Positions 1-8,404 of a DNA stretch of 46,169 bases are shown here, one piece after another. Source of the DNA: a virus. The position numbers and the translations under genes were made by a program. The DNA is taken from the IMG/VR virus record IMGVR_UViG_3300032116_000366, positions 1-46,169 of that record, one strand, 5' to 3'. Under the pieces are notes generated by a model. It was not told the origin of the DNA and did not search any database. It saw only the letters and a list, made by a program, of their open reading frames with translations. Numbering within the stretch: the first letter of the stretch is position 1; each line of letters begins with the position of its first letter.

Positions 1-1445
1 GTAGCGGCATGTTTATCATTAATAGGATCATCTACTAAGGTTAGATACCCAGTCATAATGCCACCGGATTTAGCTACTCTAGTTTCGTCAACAACATTAA
101 TATTTTCTGATCCGTCAAAAGCAACACCGTTAATATACTTAGGCGATTGTAATTTAGCGGCTGTGTCTGCGTTACCAACTAACGAGCCTGTGAATATTTT
201 TGTTCCTGCGTTATAGGCAATAGTATCATCACTAGCGTAAATGTCGCCTTTGAGATCACCAATAACCCTGTCAACTAATGTTAATAGATCCGTAGTTATA
301 TTAGTAAATGTACCCGAAGCACCAATAAACGCTCTAGCAGAAGAATCAAAACATAAAGAATTATCTGCTGCTCTAATATCGCCTTTATTGATACCCACAT
401 GTGTACCATAAAATTCTTTAAGACTAGCATCAAACATTACTTGATCGTCTTCTGCTAGTAGATCGCCTTGTAATGTACCTATGACATTACCAAATACGTC
501 CTTGGAATGTATAGCACTCCATTTTTTAACAGACGACCCTAAGTTATATATTTCAGTAGTGTTGGGCTCCATACCTGCTTCGGAGAAAATAGCCACATCA
601 TTGTTAATAGCACCGTTCTTTACACGTATTTTTAATGGACCATTTAACTGACTGGATATAACAATCTTGTTAAAATCTTCAACAAATATTTTTAAATCGT
701 TGTCATCACCTAAAGTTACACCCGTATCTCCAAACGTAGATCCGTTCATACCACGCATAACAAAATCAGCAGTGGTAAATCCTGAGAATTTTTCTGTGTT
801 ACTAGCTGTTCCCCAGTATCTATATTGCGAAGATGTTACACCGCTAGCAGCAGTATCAACTAGAGTAAATCCTTTCTTGATAGTTGTAAATCCATCAATA
901 GTGTCAATAATTCCAATGTCAAATTGATCGTTACTTACAACCGCAATAACTTTATCATTGTTAAAAACTTTGATTATAGGATATTCAACGTTTCCGTTAT
1001 CACGTATTGTTCCTGATGATAATTTAGTTTCTCCAAATCCTACTGCGATTTCTGGTCCAATAATTCTATATTCAGTGCCATCCCAGATGTTTAATTGATC
1101 TAGAGCATCGTTATACCAAAGATTTCCTTTGTCTTTAACTGACGATCCTGTTGGGGCTGTGCTAGATACGTCGGTTACAGAAACAGTTTTCCATTTTTGA
1201 GTATCATCATAAAATTTTAATTTATTGTTTAATTCGTCGTACCATATCTGACCAATAATAGGTCTTCTAGGAGCAGAAAATCCTCTAAAATTTTCTAGCA
1301 GATGTAAAACGTTTTCATTCTGGACCTCACCATATCCAGCATAATTTTTTCCAATAAGTTTTAGATCGGAACTAGAACTGTCAACCGTTTGATCAGGAAC
1401 TTCTATAAAAAACGATCCGTTATATCTATCTATCTGGTATGGCAT
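1..1445 (-). CDS. Tail-fibre/adhesin-like virion protein, 3' end outside window (partial)
   Basis: The frame is open from an ATG at 1445 to the window edge (about 481 codons, no stop), so only the N-terminal part is present. The first ~90 residues carry the module shared with the next three large genes: GKNYAGYG, then NENVLHLLENF, then GQIWYD and KFYDD. The visible end, near GGIMTGYLTLVDDP, matches the GGTLTGPL-type motif found before the C-terminal domain of many phage fibres and of the 540-aa paralogue. It is last in the leftward operon within this window and follows the 119-aa gene by 12 nt. By family knowledge such proteins are baseplate-attached fibres or adhesins. The receptor-binding end is not visible, so specificity cannot be inferred. 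The common N-terminus is probably the part that docks onto the baseplate (inference). Confidence 0.8.
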   Translation of the reverse strand, partial: MPYQIDRYNGSFFIEVPDQTVDSSSSDLKLIGKNYAGYGEVQNENVLHLLENFRGFSAPRRPIIGQIWYDELNNKLKFYDDTQKWKTVSVTDVSSTAPTGSSVKDKGNLWYNDALDQLNIWDGTEYRIIGPEIAVGFGETKLSSGTIRDNGNVEYPIIKVFNNDKVIAVVSNDQFDIGIIDTIDGFTTIKKGFTLVDTAASGVTSSQYRYWGTASNTEKFSGFTTADFVMRGMNGSTFGDTGVTLGDDNDLKIFVEDFNKIVISSQLNGPLKIRVKNGAINNDVAIFSEAGMEPNTTEIYNLGSSVKKWSAIHSKDVFGNVIGTLQGDLLAEDDQVMFDASLKEFYGTHVGINKGDIRAADNSLCFDSSARAFIGASGTFTNITTDLLTLVDRVIGDLKGDIYASDDTIAYNAGTKIFTGSLVGNADTAAKLQSPKYINGVAFDGSENINVVDETRVAKSGGIMTGYLTLVDDPINDKHAA

Positions 1446-1457
1446 TACTTGCTCCTA

Positions 1458-1817
1458 TTATTCTGTTATACTATCTGCGGCAGTTTGTCTTTGCTGCTCT
1501 AATTCTAAAAACTGTTGTTGTGTTAAAGATGTCGGTAATCCCAATGACTGCTCTCTTAAGTGTCTTAGCACTTTCCAATCGGTACTATTTAAGAATTCTC
1601 TATGAACACTGTTTTGATTAAATGTTGATTTAGCAATTACTTGTTCATTAGTTAATGCGTCAACAGTTTTAGTTGTTACATTAAAAAAATGTGTGTCATT
1701 GACTATTTGATCATATTGTTCGCTGGTAATATTAACCACCTCTACACCATTAGGTGTGTTTGGTTGATAATTTAATATTGCTGTAATTTGATTATTTTCT
1801 AAGCAGACGTAATACAT
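1458..1817 (-). CDS. Small tail-fibre assembly/chaperone-like protein (119 aa)
   Basis: This small protein starts at ATG 1817, one base after the stop of the 540-aa fibre gene, so it is probably translationally coupled. The C-terminal third has the pattern STDWKVLRHLREQ followed by an LxQQQ...QRQTAADSI segment. That pattern (short TDW motif, then a helix ending in RQxAxDxI) is seen in phage tail assembly chaperone or fibre-assembly proteins. The N-terminal half starts MYYVCLENNQITAIL and looks like a small beta domain, also common in that group. A position between two fibre genes suits a helper for trimerising or attaching them. I recognise the motif but not a precise family; a minor virion protein is the main alternative. 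Confidence 0.6.
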   Translation of the reverse strand: MYYVCLENNQITAILNYQPNTPNGVEVVNITSEQYDQIVNDTHFFNVTTKTVDALTNEQVIAKSTFNQNSVHREFLNSTDWKVLRHLREQSLGLPTSLTQQQFLELEQQRQTAADSITE

Positions 1818-1818
1818 A

Positions 1819-3441
1819 TTAACTCCAAATAGCTAGCCAATTGGCAGCAGGTGTTGATCTTTGCTCTGTGTTTTGTACCCATACACGGATACGGTCTCCA
1901 AGATTAGACCAAGTACATCGTAAACTGTCGTTGCCGTCAACTCCACCAGCGTAATGTATAACTGCAATTGAAGGAATAAAAGCAACTAAATTAGCCATTG
2001 TTTTACCAGCGGGGGAATATACATCAAAAAAGTTAGCACCGTTGTTAAAAGATCCAACTTGATTAGTATATCCAGTGGTGCTGTATTGAGTATTACCATA
2101 GGTTATTGTATAATTTGTTGGGAATAAAGCAACAACTTCATTTTTAATAATTTGATCTCTATCGTCAACATATTGTTTTGTTGCTGCTCCTAATCCTGTA
2201 TTTGGATTATCAGCAAGGATCAAAGGTCCAGTTAATGTTCCTCCGGTACTAGGAAATTTAGTATTATCAAAAACTGTGATACTAGATTGTCCTGTAAACG
2301 GAACATTGTTAATCATTACTTCGTTTTGTAATCTAGTAGCAGATGTAGCATTACCTGTAAAAGTACCTGTAAAGATTTTTGTAGTTCCGTCATAGGCTAC
2401 AGAATTGTCTGCAGCAATTAAACTACCTTTAGCGTTACCTAACAAACTACCTGTTAAAGATCCTGTTACGTTACCAGTAACATCCCCAGTGACATTTCCT
2501 AAAACATTACCAGTTAAATTACCTATAACATTTCCTGTAACACCGCCGACAACAGGGCCAGTATGTGTGCCTACACTATTACCTGTAAGATTAGCTACTA
2601 CAGTATTAGCAGCAAAATTTCCTGAGCTATCTCTAACAACTACGGTATCCTGAACATTGTTAGACGAAGCATCGAGTGTCCATGTAATAGGAGCAGATCC
2701 ATCAAAATCAGAACCTGTAATATAATTTCCAGATATCAATTTATTAGTAGTTGATGCTTTTACAGTAACATCTGCGGATCCATTAAATGCTACACCATTG
2801 ATATTTCTAGCTGTAGATAAAATATTTGCTGAACCAGCATTTCCTGAAATGTTGCCATTAAGAACAGATGTACTAGAAAAATTTATACCTTTTACAAATG
2901 ATGTAAATCCTGTAATAGGAGTTAACGGATTAAAAGATCTATCTGCCGTAATAGCTATTATTGAATCATTAATTAAAGTTTTAATTACTGGAACATTGTT
3001 TCCTAATGAATCAATTATTTTATCCGAAATGTGTCTTGTATTTCCAAAACCTGCTACAGTTTCTGGTCCTATAAACTGAAAGTCTGTGCCGTCATATACA
3101 TAAAATTTTCCATCATCGCTATCGTACCAACCGTCGCCTTCTGAAGGATCAACGGGTTCAGTAGCTGATAGTTTAGTTCCACCTACAAAATTCCATGTTG
3201 ATCCTGAATAAACTTTAATTTTTTTAGTAACAGTATCATACCATATTTGTCCGGTTAACGGTTTTCCGGGTGCTATACCGCTGGCAAAATTTTCTAGCAA
3301 CCATACAAAATTTTCATTTTGAGTTTCTCCATAGCCGGCAAAATTTTTACCTACTAGATTAAGATTGGTTGTCGAATCTAGTGTACCATCTTCTAGTATA
3401 ACTAGTCGCTCTCCGTTGAATTTATTAATTTGATATGGCAT
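1819..3441 (-). CDS. Tail-fibre-like protein with TGN-repeat shaft (540 aa)
   Basis: Residues 1-90 are the shared adaptor module (GKNFAGYG, NENFVWLLENFA, GQIWYD, KVYSGSTW). A second segment around GWYDSDDGKFYVYDG looks like a partial repeat of the WYD...KVYDG unit. From about residue 275 to 335 the chain is a run of short TGN/TGD/TGS repeats four to eight residues apart, as expected for an extended fibrous shaft. GGTLTGPLILADNP follows near residue 410, then a compact C-terminal domain ending in a tryptophan-rich stretch (CTWSNLGDRIRVWVQN). That tip is the likeliest receptor-binding part (inference). A Shine-Dalgarno-like GGAAGAG lies just upstream of ATG 3441. It is preceded by the 688-aa paralogue with a 12-nt gap and followed by the assembly-like gene. 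Confidence 0.8.
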   Translation of the reverse strand: MPYQINKFNGERLVILEDGTLDSTTNLNLVGKNFAGYGETQNENFVWLLENFASGIAPGKPLTGQIWYDTVTKKIKVYSGSTWNFVGGTKLSATEPVDPSEGDGWYDSDDGKFYVYDGTDFQFIGPETVAGFGNTRHISDKIIDSLGNNVPVIKTLINDSIIAITADRSFNPLTPITGFTSFVKGINFSSTSVLNGNISGNAGSANILSTARNINGVAFNGSADVTVKASTTNKLISGNYITGSDFDGSAPITWTLDASSNNVQDTVVVRDSSGNFAANTVVANLTGNSVGTHTGPVVGGVTGNVIGNLTGNVLGNVTGDVTGNVTGSLTGSLLGNAKGSLIAADNSVAYDGTTKIFTGTFTGNATSATRLQNEVMINNVPFTGQSSITVFDNTKFPSTGGTLTGPLILADNPNTGLGAATKQYVDDRDQIIKNEVVALFPTNYTITYGNTQYSTTGYTNQVGSFNNGANFFDVYSPAGKTMANLVAFIPSIAVIHYAGGVDGNDSLRCTWSNLGDRIRVWVQNTEQRSTPAANWLAIWS

Positions 3442-3453
3442 GTCGCTCTTCCA

Positions 3454-5520
3454 TTATGGTAATCTTGTACTGTATGTTGAATACGGGATGTCGTATGGCG
3501 ATGGATCTTCAACCAACGCAGTGTCAACTGTCCATATTAACGTCGATGTAATATTTTCTAATTTTAATATTATCAACCCTCTTCTTACAAATAACAGTGG
3601 TGGTGCTTTAGCAGGTATTACTACAGGATTTTGTATATCTAGTACAACACCATGTGGTGTTTCTACTCCGCCTGGTGTTTCAGAACCATCAACTTCATAT
3701 AAAGTAGAGTAATTAATAGTAAATGTTTGCTGGGCAATATCTTCTTGATAGTACCTAGTAGTTGCTATGCGACACAATGTATTCTCTTCGTACTCATCTG
3801 GAGGACAAATGTCAGTGACTATAGCAATAATTTCTGCGTTAGTTAATGGTTGTTCTGCTTGTGTACCTTGTCCACTGTTAGTATTTTTTGTAATATCTAA
3901 AGTTAACGGAATACTGCGAGTTCTAACTAGGTTAGTAACATATTTTTTAGATGTTGCTTGTTCTAATTGATCAGGATCGTTAACAGAAAGATATGTGTAT
4001 CCTTCTTGAGTTTGATCTGGAGAATTTTCGCCGTCAGTGGCGATTCCTAGCAATCTAGGATTACCTGTAAATTCTACATCACCTAACGGTTCAAAAACTA
4101 AATTAGTAGGGTTAGCAGGATCTCCGTTTACATATGGAGTTGTACGTCCATTATTAGAAATCCTATTATCGTCGATTGTGATATTGTCTGCTGTAAGTGA
4201 TGTTTGCGATCCAAAACTAACTAATCCCGGAGCTGTTGTCACTGCCGATGTTAATTCTATAGTAACACCGTTGTTTCGTAAAACTTCAACACCGCCTATC
4301 TTATAAGAACGGGTAGAAGGAATATCGATGTTTTCACTAAAGTCCCAATCTTGTTCATCGGTTACTGCTGATTCAACTTGATTCCAAACAATATAATGAT
4401 CAGTATCCCCTTTTAATACAATCCCGCCACCATAGGCTTGAGCGTCGGTGATGTTTGTATTGTCGGATTTTTTACCAAGTTCTATATTTTTATCTTCTAC
4501 TCTTAGTGTTGAAACATCGACACTGACCATATTCCCTAATACTGTTAGGTTTCCTGTAATTTCAACACTGCCGCCAATAGTAGTTAAGCTCAAAGGATTT
4601 GATGGGGCAATCTCAATTAAATCTGAACCGCTGGCATCAGGAGCAATTGAAAAATAACTTAATAAATTTCCGGCCCGTGTAGCCCTTAAAGTTATTCTTC
4701 CTTCATCTGATGTGTTTCTTATTGTTACATCTCTAAAATTTTCAACAGCTAATTGACCCTGAGGACCTGTTCCAAAAAATAATCCTTCATTGTTTTGAAC
4801 TGTTAAAGCTGCTGTAAGAACGTTAGCTAAATCTTTTCTTACATAATTTGACGAATCTACTTCTCCTAACCTATCAGAATTATAAGTAGTGCCTTGCCAT
4901 TTAAAAGAAGTATCTGCTGGATTAAATCCAATCTTAATTAAAGTATTGGGTATAGTTTCGCCGTTTTGATTAGCTGTATTGTAATCTGATATAGGATTTC
5001 TTAATGTGAATTCCTGGGCACTAAAATACCCCATTAATCTTCCAGCATTATAAACACCAGATATAATTTTATTTCTTCTGTCCGAATCTTCAACTGTTTC
5101 TATTCTAAATCCGCTGGTATTTTGGGACGAACTATATATAGGAGCTACTAGTGTATCTTGGTTGCCATCAAAGAAAAATAACTGTGCTAATGATGTGTTG
5201 AACCAAAAATCACCAGTACTGATATCTAAAGGTCGTGCGATAGATAACGCAGCAGTTCCTACAGATTTCCATTCATTACCTGAATAGACTTTAATTCTGT
5301 TTTCTGTTGTGTCATACCATAATTGTCCCAGCAAAGGTTGATTTGGTTGAGACTGTCCAGCAAAATTTTCTAGTAGGTGTACAAAATTTTCATTAAGATA
5401 GTCACCAAAACCGCTAAAGTTTTTTCCTATTAAAGTTAAATCGGTCGATCCTTGATCTATCTGACCGTCAGCTACTGTAGCTACTATTGATCCGTCTGTT
5501 TTGTTTACTGTATAGGCCAT
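3454..5520 (-). CDS. Tail-fibre/virion structural protein (688 aa)
   Basis: The protein begins with the same adaptor module as its neighbours (GKNFSGFG, NENFVHLLENFA, GQLWYD, KVYSGNEWK). Around residues 333-350 it has VDVSTLRVEDKNIELG. By family knowledge this motif recurs in fibre-like structural proteins of marine T4-like phages, usually after a short NLTVLGN strand-rich repeat, which is also present here. A GGGIVLKGDTDHYIVW block follows. The C-terminal ~140 residues are unrelated to the paralogues and have no domain I can name. The start at 5520 has a GGAGCG Shine-Dalgarno-like sequence and follows the 731-aa gene by 12 nt. The role is inferred to be a baseplate-attached fibre or appendage. 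Confidence 0.75.
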   Translation of the reverse strand: MAYTVNKTDGSIVATVADGQIDQGSTDLTLIGKNFSGFGDYLNENFVHLLENFAGQSQPNQPLLGQLWYDTTENRIKVYSGNEWKSVGTAALSIARPLDISTGDFWFNTSLAQLFFFDGNQDTLVAPIYSSSQNTSGFRIETVEDSDRRNKIISGVYNAGRLMGYFSAQEFTLRNPISDYNTANQNGETIPNTLIKIGFNPADTSFKWQGTTYNSDRLGEVDSSNYVRKDLANVLTAALTVQNNEGLFFGTGPQGQLAVENFRDVTIRNTSDEGRITLRATRAGNLLSYFSIAPDASGSDLIEIAPSNPLSLTTIGGSVEITGNLTVLGNMVSVDVSTLRVEDKNIELGKKSDNTNITDAQAYGGGIVLKGDTDHYIVWNQVESAVTDEQDWDFSENIDIPSTRSYKIGGVEVLRNNGVTIELTSAVTTAPGLVSFGSQTSLTADNITIDDNRISNNGRTTPYVNGDPANPTNLVFEPLGDVEFTGNPRLLGIATDGENSPDQTQEGYTYLSVNDPDQLEQATSKKYVTNLVRTRSIPLTLDITKNTNSGQGTQAEQPLTNAEIIAIVTDICPPDEYEENTLCRIATTRYYQEDIAQQTFTINYSTLYEVDGSETPGGVETPHGVVLDIQNPVVIPAKAPPLLFVRRGLIILKLENITSTLIWTVDTALVEDPSPYDIPYSTYSTRLP

Positions 5521-5532
5521 TAAATCGCTCCG

Positions 5533-7728
5533 TTAATCATTAGAAGGTCTACCGCTTCGAATAATGTAATTTAAAGTAAGGAACGGATTCATTACTGTAA
5601 AAGGTTTACCCGTTTGCGAATCAGCAAAACCTGGTCTTCTTTTATTTTCATCTGTGACTTTGACTAAACCAGATGATGCCATTGCTTGTGCTCCGTTAGT
5701 TGCTGTTCCGCCTTCTATTCTCACATTAGAAACAGATCCACCTGGTTGATAATCTAAATTAGCTGTAGGTGTTTCTGTAATGGCATAATATTGCGTAGCT
5801 CTGATGTTAGCACTAGATCTACCATACATATCATGTTCGTGATCAGGGACGTTTGGTGTTTGTAACGTGTATTGATCAGCACCGCCTGCTCTACCTAAAC
5901 TATTTGCTGAAGCAGTATCTGCTACTCTGTTACCCCCTACTTCAGATAACGGAGTTTCTGCTGCAGGACTGTTATTTCCGCCTGGATAAGGAACAGTTGT
6001 ATCTGCGTTCATATCCTGTTTACCTAAAACAAATCTGCCTCGCAGATCTGGTACACGGAAAGTAGCACCCTTGTCTGAGCCTTTTAAGTCAAGATTAACT
6101 GTTCTTCCTAAATTTTTATAGTTTACATTTGCTCCGATTATATCATACAAATCTCTAAATCTATAAGCTTCATATTCTGAACCATCACAAAGTAGATAAC
6201 CAATTGGTGCTGTAGTCCCAGCATAAGGCAACACTGCCCCAAGTGGAACACCTGCGTCATCAATAAAGGTTTCTCTAGTCATCTTACGAAGACCAAGAGT
6301 ACTTCTATATACTAATAATTCATCTGTATCTCGTACATTACCTAACGCAGATTTTGTAGAAATAATATCAGATGTTAGAGTAGTAACAAATGTTTTTGTA
6401 AGATTTCCTGTACCATTGAATACTACTACGTTACTAGAAATATCGCCTTCTAACTTAAAATTAGTTGCCGATTGTAAAGATGTTGCTGTTTGGGCATTAC
6501 CAGCAAGGTTACCGCTTAGGTTACCTTTAATAATTGAAGCGTCAATGGTGTTAGCATAAACTGTACTATACCTATTAGAAGCATCTCCGATTGTTTCAGA
6601 GCCTGTTAACGGTTTAATAGATTTAGAAAAAATATTTCCGCTTAATACCGAAAGGTCTCCGCCAACATTAAGATTTTTTGCTACGGCCATACCGCCAGCA
6701 GTTTGTATAGCACCGTTGCTTAAATTAGATGACTGCTGTTCGGAAGTATTAATTATTTCTCCCGCTATTTTTACATTACCACCAACATCTAAAGGTTGCT
6801 GAGGATTGGTGTTGTTAATACCTACTCTGTCTTCAACTATTTTTACAACAGTTGTTGGTAATCCAGCGGCACCAGTTCTTGTTGTTTGTAAATCAATAGC
6901 AGCACCGGGAGTAGAATTATACAGTGTACCGTTAGACGATCTTACCGATAAGTTAATATTACCGTTAGTACCTACAAATAACCCAGCATCGTCCCTTACA
7001 GCTAGTGTTGCCTGTATTGTTCCTGATTCGTCACTTCTAATAAATCTAGAAGATGGTATTTCCTCATCTGCTACTAATAAATTTTGTGCTGATCTAGCTA
7101 TACCTATTAATCTAGGCAATACTACTTCTTCAGAAATATCTGTTCTAGCGGTAACATTTATACCTGCTCCAATTTCTGGAAAACCTTGAATAACAACTTT
7201 AGGAATAAAATCATCTTTACTAACAATACTTACTGGTATATCTTTAGTGTAAAATACAATAACTGTTCTTTCAATGTTATCGATGTCAAGAATAGTTTCA
7301 ACTAATGGTCCCGATTTTGTACCTTCACTAAATTGTGGTCCAATTAAAACCCAGTTAGTTCCAGACCATAGATATAATTGTTGGGTACTAGAGTTTACCC
7401 ATAAGTCTCCAAGACTAGCACCGGTTGGTTCATTAACCCCTGTGCTGATGTTGCTGGTTGTCTTATATTCTATTCCATCATACACGTAAAGTTTATTTTC
7501 ATCTGAATTAAACCACAGTTGTCCTATAACGGATTTAGATGTTTCTGGTGCCGAACCACTAGCAAAATTTTCAAGTAAATGAATAAAATTTTCAGCAATA
7601 ATTTTTCCGTATCCTGTTTGATTTCTACCAGGGATAGAAATACTAGTTGACGTGTTAGGAAAATTGTCTGGAACGTCTAACGGTTCTGGATGTAATGTGC
7701 TGTCGGTAAAAAATACTTTATATGCCAT
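5533..7728 (-). CDS. Short-tail-fibre-like protein with tail-collar domain (731 aa)
   Basis: The N-terminus carries the shared adaptor module in a slightly divergent form (GRNQTGYG, AENFIHLLENFA, GQLWFN, KLYVYDG). Around residues 495-570 is a clear phage tail-collar domain: GAVLPYAGTTAPIGYLLCDG, then YRFRDLYDIIG, FRVPDLRGRFVLG. By family knowledge this domain occurs in T4 gp12 and in many collar/fibre proteins. The C-terminus is glycine- and asparagine-rich and ends with NPFLTLNYIIR, typical of collar-domain proteins. A repeat of the TGN type (KGNLSGNLAGNAQTATSL) lies in the middle. ATG 7728 overlaps the stop of the 220-aa gene as TAATG, so the two are probably translationally coupled. It is the likeliest gp12-like receptor-binding fibre in the set. 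Confidence 0.85.
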   Translation of the reverse strand: MAYKVFFTDSTLHPEPLDVPDNFPNTSTSISIPGRNQTGYGKIIAENFIHLLENFASGSAPETSKSVIGQLWFNSDENKLYVYDGIEYKTTSNISTGVNEPTGASLGDLWVNSSTQQLYLWSGTNWVLIGPQFSEGTKSGPLVETILDIDNIERTVIVFYTKDIPVSIVSKDDFIPKVVIQGFPEIGAGINVTARTDISEEVVLPRLIGIARSAQNLLVADEEIPSSRFIRSDESGTIQATLAVRDDAGLFVGTNGNINLSVRSSNGTLYNSTPGAAIDLQTTRTGAAGLPTTVVKIVEDRVGINNTNPQQPLDVGGNVKIAGEIINTSEQQSSNLSNGAIQTAGGMAVAKNLNVGGDLSVLSGNIFSKSIKPLTGSETIGDASNRYSTVYANTIDASIIKGNLSGNLAGNAQTATSLQSATNFKLEGDISSNVVVFNGTGNLTKTFVTTLTSDIISTKSALGNVRDTDELLVYRSTLGLRKMTRETFIDDAGVPLGAVLPYAGTTAPIGYLLCDGSEYEAYRFRDLYDIIGANVNYKNLGRTVNLDLKGSDKGATFRVPDLRGRFVLGKQDMNADTTVPYPGGNNSPAAETPLSEVGGNRVADTASANSLGRAGGADQYTLQTPNVPDHEHDMYGRSSANIRATQYYAITETPTANLDYQPGGSVSNVRIEGGTATNGAQAMASSGLVKVTDENKRRPGFADSQTGKPFTVMNPFLTLNYIIRSGRPSND

Positions 7729-8390
7729 TATTGTACCTCAGTAAAGCCTGTTAGGCTCTGTATTCTAATAGTATAATCAATCTGTATTAATCGATTTAAA
7801 GATTTTTGTACAGGATGGAATATAACATGTGTTAGCAATTTGCCTGTTCCGGCAGCTTTTAAACCTAATTCATCAAAAACAAAATCGCCTGCCATATCTA
7901 CAGAATTGTCAAATGCTTCTTGATTTTCTGGCTCACCATAATCTAATAGACATGATACAACAATGTCTGTATAGGTAGCACCAGTTACATGGCGAATTTC
8001 CATTTTATTCCTAACAGGATCGTTGTTTGTAGCAGAGTTTTGGTCTACTACTTTACTGTATGTTTGAGAATAAAGACTTGAATTAGTTCCGTTAGTGTTT
8101 GGAGTTAGATAGGTAATTAGTCCGGTAGGGTCTACAACAGTTCCTCCGTTGCCAAATACCATTTCTGATATCCACCCCTGTAACTGGTTAGATAATGATT
8201 GTGCCATAGCAACACTCATATTTTCATAGTGGATAGCGTTTCTTTTATCAATAAAAATCTCTCCATTTTCTGGATCAAAAATCTTTATATGCCCTTCTAC
8301 GTGAAAACCGCCAGTTTCGTCTGGTTTTTTATCGTAAGGTTGCTGTTGTGTTGGTTGTTCTAGCATAGTGTTTGACTCGTCTTTATTCAT
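7728..8390 (-). CDS. Conserved virion structural protein of unknown function (220 aa)
   Basis: I do not recognise a named T4 homologue. The protein has a disordered, glutamine-rich first 30 residues, then an ordered region beginning HVEGHIKIFDPENGEIF and continuing with KRNAIHYENMSVAMAQSL. That segment looks familiar from marine T4-like phages, where it is labelled only as a structural protein. It sits between the giant wedge-position gene and the fibre genes, so a baseplate-periphery or fibre-attachment role is plausible. ATG 8390 lies only 6 nt from a late-promoter match at 8404-8397 and has no ribosome-binding site, so the next ATG, at 8366 (residue 9, MLEQP), may be the true start. Confidence 0.7.
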   Translation of the reverse strand: MNKDESNTMLEQPTQQQPYDKKPDETGGFHVEGHIKIFDPENGEIFIDKRNAIHYENMSVAMAQSLSNQLQGWISEMVFGNGGTVVDPTGLITYLTPNTNGTNSSLYSQTYSKVVDQNSATNNDPVRNKMEIRHVTGATYTDIVVSCLLDYGEPENQEAFDNSVDMAGDFVFDELGLKAAGTGKLLTHVIFHPVQKSLNRLIQIDYTIRIQSLTGFTEVQ

Positions 8391-8396
8391 ATCATG

Positions 8397-8404
8397 TATT
8401 TATT
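8397..8404 (-). promoter_or_regulatory. Late promoter (AATAAATA) before the 220-aa gene
   Basis: The minus-strand AATAAATA lies across the stop codon of the giant gene's upstream side, between it and the 220-aa gene, with predicted start near 8391. It would boost fibre-gene expression independently of the 14.7-kb gene upstream. It ends 6 nt before ATG 8390, which bears on the choice of start for that gene. Confidence 0.55.

Noticed and set aside
1-8390. Diversity-generating retroelement acting on the fibre genes
   Set aside because: No reverse transcriptase and no template/variable repeat pair is visible in the window.
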